Assembly: GCA_018268835.1 (NCBI GenBank)
Contig: JAFDVU010000033.1
Coordinates: forward strand, 1 to 52,043
DNA from: Acidobacteriota bacterium
Lineage (GTDB): Bacteria > Acidobacteriota > Terriglobia > Bryobacterales > Bryobacteraceae
Direction of reading: 5' to 3'
DNA: 52,043 bases
The translations under genes and the position numbers were made by a program. Within the stretch, counting starts at the first letter, position 1. The number at the start of each line of letters is the position of its first letter. Shown in pieces: positions 44,967 through 52,043 of the stretch. A model generated the notes under the pieces. It worked only from the letters and a program-made list of their open reading frames with translations. It had not been told where the DNA came from and ran no database searches.

Positions 44967-46124
44967 ATGAGCGAAAAGAAAATTCACGAAGTCGGCATCA
45001 TTATGAACGGCGTCACCGGCCGCATGGGGCTGAACCAGCACTTGCGCCGGTCGATCTGGGCCATCATCCAGCAGGGCGGCGTGCCGCTCGGGCCCAGCGA
45101 GGCCATCCTGCCCAAACCAGTGCTGGTGGGCCGCAATCCTGCCAAGCTGGAGCAGATCAGCAAGGAGTGCGGCGGCCTGCCCTGGAGCACCAACCTCGAT
45201 CAGCTTCTGGCCGACCCCAAATACGCCATCTACTTCGACTCGCAGACCACGGACCGCCGCGCGCCCGACGTGAAGAAGGCCATCGCCGCCGGCAAGCACA
45301 TCTACTGCGAAAAGCCGGTCGCCGACTCTCTCGCGCTGGCGCTCGAACTCCTTGAAACCGCCGAAAAAGCCGGAGTCAAGCACGGCGTAGTGCAGGACAA
45401 GCTCTGGCTCCCCGGCCTTCGCAAGCTGCAGACCCTCAAGGAACTCGGTTTCTTCGGCCGCATCTTCAGCGTGCGCGGCGAATTCGGCTATTGGGTGTTC
45501 GAAGGCGACACCGTTCCCATCCAGCGTCCCAGTTGGAACTATCGCAAGGAGGACGGCGGCGGCATCATCATCGACATGCTCTGCCACTGGCGCTACGTGC
45601 TGGACAACCTGTTCGGCCCCGTGAAGGCGGTCTCCTGCAAGGGCGCGACCCACATCCCCACCCGCTGGGACGAGAGCGGCAAGCCTTACACTTGCACCGC
45701 CGACGACGCGGCGTACGCCACGTTCGAAATCGAAGGCGACATCGTCGCGCACTTCAACTCCTCGTGGTGCGTGCGCGTCCGGCGCGACGACCTGCTGACC
45801 ATCCAGGTGGATGGCACCAGGGGTACGGCCGTGGCGGGACTGCGCGAGTGCTGGATCCAGCATTACGGCGGCACGCCGAAGCCGGTGTGGAACCCGGACA
45901 TCGCCAGCCCGCTGAATTATTTCGACGGCTGGCAGAAGGTGCCCGAGCAGGACAACTTCGACAATGCGTTCAAGGTGCAGTGGGAACTGTTCCTGAAGCA
46001 CGTGGTCTGCGACACGCCCTTCCGCTGGGGCCTGCTGGAAGGCGCCAAAGGAGTCCAACTGGCCGAGAAGGGCATCGAAAGCTGGCAGAAGCGCTGTTGG
46101 GTGGACATCCCGTCGCTGCGGTAG
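44967..46124 (+). CDS. Gfo/Idh/MocA-family oxidoreductase, cytoplasmic
   Basis: NAD(P)-dependent sugar oxidoreductase, 385 aa, without a signal. The dinucleotide loop is IIMNGVTGRMG, unusual in resembling the GxxGRMG loop of dihydrodipicolinate reductase. KAIAAGKHIYCEKP carries the family Glu115-Lys116-Pro117, and the second domain has WNYRKEDGGGIIIDMLCHWRYVLD. It follows a cupin, and its stop is 30 bp from a convergent DUF1080 gene. In Bacteroidota, DUF1080 proteins and such dehydrogenases act together on 3-keto-glycosides, so a similar route is a reasonable inference. Confidence 0.92.
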   Translation: MSEKKIHEVGIIMNGVTGRMGLNQHLRRSIWAIIQQGGVPLGPSEAILPKPVLVGRNPAKLEQISKECGGLPWSTNLDQLLADPKYAIYFDSQTTDRRAPDVKKAIAAGKHIYCEKPVADSLALALELLETAEKAGVKHGVVQDKLWLPGLRKLQTLKELGFFGRIFSVRGEFGYWVFEGDTVPIQRPSWNYRKEDGGGIIIDMLCHWRYVLDNLFGPVKAVSCKGATHIPTRWDESGKPYTCTADDAAYATFEIEGDIVAHFNSSWCVRVRRDDLLTIQVDGTRGTAVAGLRECWIQHYGGTPKPVWNPDIASPLNYFDGWQKVPEQDNFDNAFKVQWELFLKHVVCDTPFRWGLLEGAKGVQLAEKGIESWQKRCWVDIPSLR

Positions 46125-46147
46125 GTAGCGCAGGGCAGGCTTCGCCC
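46125..46147. repeat. GTAGCGCAGG-type intergenic element
   Basis: Directly after the oxidoreductase stop lies GTAGCGCAGG, a 4-base inverted repeat (GGGC/GCCC) and CAGGCTTCG, strings shared with the minus strand of the element after ligA (2882-2904). Probably a dispersed repeat; a convergent terminator is possible. Confidence 0.4.
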
Positions 46148-46154
46148 ACTGGCT

Positions 46155-46805
46155 TCACCGAATCAGCGTAATCTCGCGGAAGGTCACCACGCCCTTGCCG
46201 CCATGGTGTTGCACCGCGATGTATCCGGTATCCGGACGCCGCCCGCGGTCGGGTTCGTACTGTTTCGACTTCGGGGGCACCGGCGAAACGCCGTCGTAGT
46301 CCGTGACCAGCACGCCGTTGAGCTTGACGATGGTGCGCGGCCCCCGCAAGGTGATTTCCAGCGTGTTCCACTCACCGACGGGCTTTGACGGGCGCGCCTT
46401 GGCTTTGGTCATGGAGTACAGCACGCCGGTGCAGTGCCAGTCGTCGTCGCCCTGATCGATCTGCACTTCGATGCCCTTGTTGATGGCGTCGTCTTCGCTC
46501 TTCGGCATCTCGGGAATGCGGGTGAAGATGCCGGAATTGGCGCGCTCGCTATCCACTTTGTAGACCACGCGAATGGTGGCGTCGCCGATCTTTTCGCGCG
46601 TGTAGAGAAGGTCGTCCTCGGGCGCTGTGGGATCGCTGACCAGCATGCCGTTTTCGATCTTGAACCCGGGAGCGTGCGCGGGATCTCCTTCGTGACGGGT
46701 CATCCGCGCCCACCCATCCAGGTTCTTCCCGTTGAACAGCTTGATCTCGGCCGCGAACGACGGGGCGGCTAACGCCATCACCAGCACAAGCGATCTACGC
46801 AACAT
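46155..46805 (-). CDS. DUF1080 (3-keto-disaccharide hydrolase-like) exported protein
   Basis: Exported protein of 216 aa; signal RSLVLVMALAAPSFAA. The mature protein is a concanavalin-like beta sandwich with the DUF1080 signs: FNGKNLDGWARM, FKIENGMLVSD, TIRVVYKVDSERANSGIFTRIPE, GIEVQIDQGDDDWHCTG and GEWNTLEITLRGPRTIVKLNGVLV. Characterised relatives cleave 3-keto-glycosides in the periplasm. The convergent Gfo/Idh/MocA oxidoreductase fits a shared pathway. Start at ATG 46805. Confidence 0.92.
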   Translation of the reverse strand: MLRRSLVLVMALAAPSFAAEIKLFNGKNLDGWARMTRHEGDPAHAPGFKIENGMLVSDPTAPEDDLLYTREKIGDATIRVVYKVDSERANSGIFTRIPEMPKSEDDAINKGIEVQIDQGDDDWHCTGVLYSMTKAKARPSKPVGEWNTLEITLRGPRTIVKLNGVLVTDYDGVSPVPPKSKQYEPDRGRRPDTGYIAVQHHGGKGVVTFREITLIR

Positions 46806-46827
46806 ACAGCCAGTGTAGCGCCGGCGG

Positions 46828-47847
46828 TCAGTTCGGACCCAGCCAATAGCCAGCGCGCGCGTGCGTTGTCGCGCCGGCGACCGTGGTCTCCACCCGCACC
46901 GCGTGATAGCCGGGTTCGCCGGACGGCGGGAAACTCAGGGTATAGGCGCTACGTAGTTCCACCCCGACGATAGCGATCGCGTCCTCCAGTTGCGCCTGCT
47001 TGCGAAAGTGGAACTCCGTGCCGCCGGTTGCCGCGGTGAGCACACCGAAGGGATCGGCCTTCGTGGCGGCCGCCGCGCCATGTTCCAGCACTGGAATCAG
47101 GCGGCTGAGATCGACCCCCGCTTTGAAGCCGCCGCGATCCGTCCTCGAAGACAGCCCTTCGAGCGAAAACGTATCGCTGATGAACGCCTTGCCGGCGACC
47201 GGCAGCGAGAGCGCATGGACAACGATGTTATCCCGCTCGGCATCGCGCCGCAGATCGTCGAGCGAGTATTGGCTGCCGTCGTCGGCAGGCTGGCCGATGA
47301 ACAACAGCGTGCGGGCGCGCGCGCCGGGACGAAGCCGCAGCATGGCCAGCCCGCGGACCCCGGCGTCGATGGCACGGGCGTGAAATCCCGCCGGCGAAAC
47401 CGCGCGCATGGTAGCGGCGAGGTCGCCCGATTCGAAGGGCTTGGCCAGCGTGACCTCGTCGCCGTAGACCAGCACCGCGCTCTCACCCGAGGCGCCCACC
47501 AGCAGCGCGTCCAGCGCGCTGCCCACTTTCGCGATGAATGGCAGGTAGTCGCGGACCGCGGGGTTCGCCTGAACCGCGATCACCACCGAAACCGGCATCG
47601 CGGTGGAGTCCAGCGTGAAGGAGCGGGGCTGGTCGCGGTCAAAGAGGCGGAAATCGGCGGCCTGCAACCCGCCGAGGACGCGATGATCCGGACCGAGCAC
47701 GAGCGTAGGGACCAGCACCAACCGCGCCGGCACTCGAATGGTCGGGGTCTGCGGAACGGCGATCCAGGTGATCGCGCAGAGCCACAGGAGTGCGCCGCGC
47801 GACCAGCCCGGAAACCGGCGCAGCCGAGGCATTTCACGAAGTTGCAT
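46828..47847 (-). CDS. Secreted VWFA-related protein without MIDAS
   Basis: Third VWA-like protein of the window, 339 aa. The N-terminus has a basic n-region and the hydrophobic ALLWLCAITWIAV. The short lead domain is VLVPTLVLGPDHRVLGGLQAADFRLFDRD, matching the other two. The VWA core SVVIAVQANPAV lacks DxSxS, and RTLLFIGQPADDGSQ replaces the second metal loop. The C-terminus (YHAVRVETTVAGATTHARAGYWLGP) shares the GYW tail with the 32026 gene. ATG 47847 or 47832 may be the start. Follows the amidohydrolase on the same strand by 48 bp. Confidence 0.82.
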   Translation of the reverse strand: MQLREMPRLRRFPGWSRGALLWLCAITWIAVPQTPTIRVPARLVLVPTLVLGPDHRVLGGLQAADFRLFDRDQPRSFTLDSTAMPVSVVIAVQANPAVRDYLPFIAKVGSALDALLVGASGESAVLVYGDEVTLAKPFESGDLAATMRAVSPAGFHARAIDAGVRGLAMLRLRPGARARTLLFIGQPADDGSQYSLDDLRRDAERDNIVVHALSLPVAGKAFISDTFSLEGLSSRTDRGGFKAGVDLSRLIPVLEHGAAAATKADPFGVLTAATGGTEFHFRKQAQLEDAIAIVGVELRSAYTLSFPPSGEPGYHAVRVETTVAGATTHARAGYWLGPN

Positions 47848-47895
47848 TTCTGGCGAAGGCGTTCATGCAATCCGGACGCCAGTCGCGATCCACGT

Positions 47896-49611
<1,716 letters not shown>

Positions 49612-49626
49612 GCAACCCAGAATACG

Positions 49627-52043
49627 TTATTCCCGGCGCAGGGCGTCCATCGGGTCGAGCAGTGCGGCGCGGCGCGCCGGAAGCCACGCGGCCGCGAGCG
49701 CGGCGCCGGCAAGCACGGCGGCGGAGGCGGCGGGCATCGTGAGGTCCCAAGCGGCGATGCCGAACAGCGTGCCGCGCAGCGCCCGCACCGCGAAATACGC
49801 GCCCACCGCGCCCGGCACAAGGCCCGTGGCGAGCAGGCGCAGAACGCCGGCGAGCAGCATGGCGGTCACGTCGCCGCGTCCGGCGCCGAGCGCGATCCGC
49901 ACCCCGATCTCGCGCGTGCGGCGACGCACCGCGTACGCGATGACGCCGTAAACGCCGACGCAGGTGAGAGTGAGCGCCAGCAGTCCGAAGCCGCCGGAGA
50001 GGACGGCCAGGGTACGCTCGCTGGCAAGGCCCGATTCCAGGGTATCGGCGAGCGGCCGGATCTGGCCCACGCGCAAGTCGGGATCGACGCGCGCGATCGC
50101 GGCTCGCAGGCTGCGCTCCGCCGCGCGCGGGTCGCCCGCGGGGCGGATCAGGATCGCGGTGACCGGCGCGGGGTTCTGCTCGAGCGGGACGTAGAGCACG
50201 ATGCCGAAGGGATCGCGGGCGGAGGCGTAGCGGACATCGTGCGCCACTCCGATCACCAGGATGGCTTTGGCGGCGTTGTATTCGCGGTCCATCGAGATGT
50301 GGCGGCCCACCGGGTTTTCGCCGCCGAACATCGTGCGCGCCGCGGTCTGGCTCAGCACCACTACTTTGGGCGAGGTGCCGCGGTCCTCCGCCGCAATGCC
50401 GCGGCCTTCCAGGATGGGGATGCCGAGAGTTTCGAAGTAGCGCGCGGAGACGCACACGAGGCGGATGAAATCACCTTTGGCCATGGGGTGTCCGGGCGCC
50501 GCTGCCCAGGTCGAGTAGGTGATGGAGCCCAACATGCCGAACGAACTCACCGCGGCCGAGCGCACGCCGGGCAGCGCATTGGCCGCGTCGAACAAGGGGC
50601 CGCGCAGCGCGGTGGCGCGGCGCAGCATCGCCGGGACGAACTCTACCGGTAGATCGGCGGCGACCACGTGCTCCGCATCGAAACCGAAATCCTGGTGGCG
50701 GAGGTTCCACAGCGATTGCGCCAGCAGGCTCGCTCCCGAAAGCATCGTCAGCGAGATGGCCACTTGCGCGGCGATCAGCGCGCGGCCCAGCCGGGCGCGC
50801 GCTCCCGTCATCGGGGAGCGGCCGGCCTCCAGGGCGGAACGCACGTCGATCCGGGTCGCCATGAGCGCCGGCGCCAGTCCGAACAGGCAGGTTGCCAGCA
50901 GGGCGATTCCCGCCGCGGCCGCGAGCAGGTTCCATCCGAACGCCACCGGCAGTTGCCACGCGCCGCCGGAGGCCAGCGCGATCAGCGCGCGCGTGCCCCA
51001 CATGGCCGCGGGCACGGCCGCCGCGGCGCCCAGGATCCCCAGCACCAGGCTTTCGGTGAGCAGTTGCCGCACCAGGCGCCGCCGTCCCGCACCCAGCGCG
51101 ATCCGCACCCCGAGTTCGGCGGCGCGAGCGCCGGCGCGGGCGGCCAACAGGCCGGCCAGATTGCCGCACGCGATCAGCAGGGTCAGCAAGGCGATGCCCT
51201 GGAGCAGCCACAGCGGGCGCGCGAATCGCGTGGCGAGATCGCCGATGCCCCGGTTCGCCGCGAGCAGCCGCACCGTGTACGTCTTGCCCGCGCGGGTGGG
51301 AGTCAGCGCGGTGAGTTCGCGGTACAGCGGTTCCATGGCCGCCTGTGCCTGCTGCCGCGAGGTGCCCGCGCGCAGACGTCCGAGCACGCTGAGCCAGGAC
51401 GAAGACGGCGCGTTCAGCCAGTCCGCCGGCATCACCTGCGGTTGCAGGGAGAGCGGCAGCCAGAGGTCGGGGGCACTGCCGGGCGTTTCGCCGAAGAAGC
51501 CGGGTGGCGCGACCCCGACCACCGTGGCGGCGGCGTTGTTGATGCGCAGCACCTGGCCGAGCACCGGGCTGCGGCCGAATTCGCGCGCCCAGAAGGCGTC
51601 GCTCAGCACGGCGACGGGCGCCGCGCCGGCACGGTCGTCGTCATCGGAGAGCATGCGGCCGGTGCGCGCCGGCACGCCGAGCAGGCGGAAATATCCGCCG
51701 CTTACCAGCGCGCCGCGCACGCCGCGCAGGTCGCCGCGTCCGCGCAGCACGGCCTCACGCAGGGGAAAATCGCTGACCGCGAACACGCCCTCGAGCGACT
51801 GCTGGCGCAGCGCCAGTTCGCGGAACAAGGGATAGCTCACGCGGACAGGTGCGCCGTCCTCCAGCAGTTGGATCTCGACCAGCCGCGCCGGCTCGCGCAC
51901 CGGCAGGTCGCGGAACAGCGCGGCGTGCAGTGCCTGGGAGACCGCGAGGTTGGCGCCGGCGCCCAACGCGAGAGTGAGGATAGCCGCGGCGGCGAATCCC
52001 GGGCTGCGCCGCAGTTGCCGCAGCGCGTAGTCCAGGTCCTGCA
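49627..52043 (-). CDS. ABC transporter permease (MacB/FtsX, ADOP type), N-terminus outside the window
   Basis: Large inner-membrane permease. The frame is open to the window edge, beginning QDLDYALRQLRRSPGF and LTLALGAGANLAVS, the standard ADOP N-terminal region, so the true start lies beyond 52043. A MacB-type periplasmic core follows. An FtsX segment lies near GIALLTLLIACGNLAGLLAARAGARAAELGVRIALGAGRRRLVRQL, and a second copy near the end reads VRRRTREIGVRIALGAGRGDV. Eight or so helices in two FtsX units. Such permeases export lipids, peptides or antibiotics with a separate ATPase, none of which is visible here. Confidence 0.93.
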   Translation of the reverse strand, partial: QDLDYALRQLRRSPGFAAAAILTLALGAGANLAVSQALHAALFRDLPVREPARLVEIQLLEDGAPVRVSYPLFRELALRQQSLEGVFAVSDFPLREAVLRGRGDLRGVRGALVSGGYFRLLGVPARTGRMLSDDDDRAGAAPVAVLSDAFWAREFGRSPVLGQVLRINNAAATVVGVAPPGFFGETPGSAPDLWLPLSLQPQVMPADWLNAPSSSWLSVLGRLRAGTSRQQAQAAMEPLYRELTALTPTRAGKTYTVRLLAANRGIGDLATRFARPLWLLQGIALLTLLIACGNLAGLLAARAGARAAELGVRIALGAGRRRLVRQLLTESLVLGILGAAAAVPAAMWGTRALIALASGGAWQLPVAFGWNLLAAAAGIALLATCLFGLAPALMATRIDVRSALEAGRSPMTGARARLGRALIAAQVAISLTMLSGASLLAQSLWNLRHQDFGFDAEHVVAADLPVEFVPAMLRRATALRGPLFDAANALPGVRSAAVSSFGMLGSITYSTWAAAPGHPMAKGDFIRLVCVSARYFETLGIPILEGRGIAAEDRGTSPKVVVLSQTAARTMFGGENPVGRHISMDREYNAAKAILVIGVAHDVRYASARDPFGIVLYVPLEQNPAPVTAILIRPAGDPRAAERSLRAAIARVDPDLRVGQIRPLADTLESGLASERTLAVLSGGFGLLALTLTCVGVYGVIAYAVRRRTREIGVRIALGAGRGDVTAMLLAGVLRLLATGLVPGAVGAYFAVRALRGTLFGIAAWDLTMPAASAAVLAGAALAAAWLPARRAALLDPMDALRRE

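Overview
The window is 52 kb of GC-rich bacterial chromosome, densely coded. It most resembles an Acidobacteriota genome of the Solibacter/Bryobacter type. That placement is an inference from gene content: an Oar-like TonB-dependent receptor with an N-terminal carboxypeptidase-regulatory domain, three secreted VWA proteins of the kind common in Acidobacteria, an ADOP-type FtsX/MacB permease, Tat-exported Gfo/Idh/MocA oxidoreductase and sulfatase, a DUF1080 protein, and frequent ATGA/GTGA gene overlaps. I saw no rRNA, tRNA, CRISPR array, insertion sequence or prophage module.

Layout. 1-4.5 kb: a lipid kinase (cut by the window edge, apparently with a non-canonical start), ligA and an S10 serine carboxypeptidase-like protein. 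4.5-10.6 kb: a LacI-type regulator with its own operator/promoter, a Tat-exported glycosidase-like protein, a ParDE-like toxin-antitoxin pair, an ACS-type MFS transporter and a PLP serine/threonine dehydratase, almost all overlapping. 10.6-16.4 kb: HAD hydrolase, TolC-like channel, exported cupin plus exported Gfo/Idh/MocA protein, a small hypothetical gene and a CPBP protease. 16.3-24.9 kb: a tight seven-gene run (exported protein, YgiB-like lipoprotein, YgiC-like ATP-grasp ligase, acyl-CoA synthetase, Cna-like repeat protein, DUF58 protein, TonB-dependent receptor). 25-29.8 kb: a divergent Oar-like receptor and sulfatase around a 14-bp palindrome. 30-31.9 kb: ECF sigma factor, zinc-finger anti-sigma factor and a polytopic membrane protein. 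32-35.1 kb: divergent VWA proteins. 35.1-36.9 kb: an AT-rich accessory patch with tandem 11-bp repeats, a HigBA-like toxin-antitoxin operon with an operator palindrome over its -10 box, and an SRA-HNH-type nuclease gene split by one in-frame TAG. 37-43.2 kb: lipoprotein/BamE-like/CPBP operon, MBL-fold hydrolase, polytopic membrane protein and accBC. 43.2-52 kb: amino-acid permease, cupin and Gfo/Idh/MocA oxidoreductase facing a DUF1080 protein, then a VWA protein, an amidohydrolase and the start-truncated ABC permease.

Main themes. Carbohydrate capture and breakdown recurs (LacI-GHL-MFS, receptor-sulfatase, Gfo/Idh-cupin-DUF1080), alongside cell-envelope proteins. The most unusual stretches are the HigBA/SRA-HNH patch and the seven-gene run that joins a YgiBC-like pair to an acyl-adenylating enzyme.
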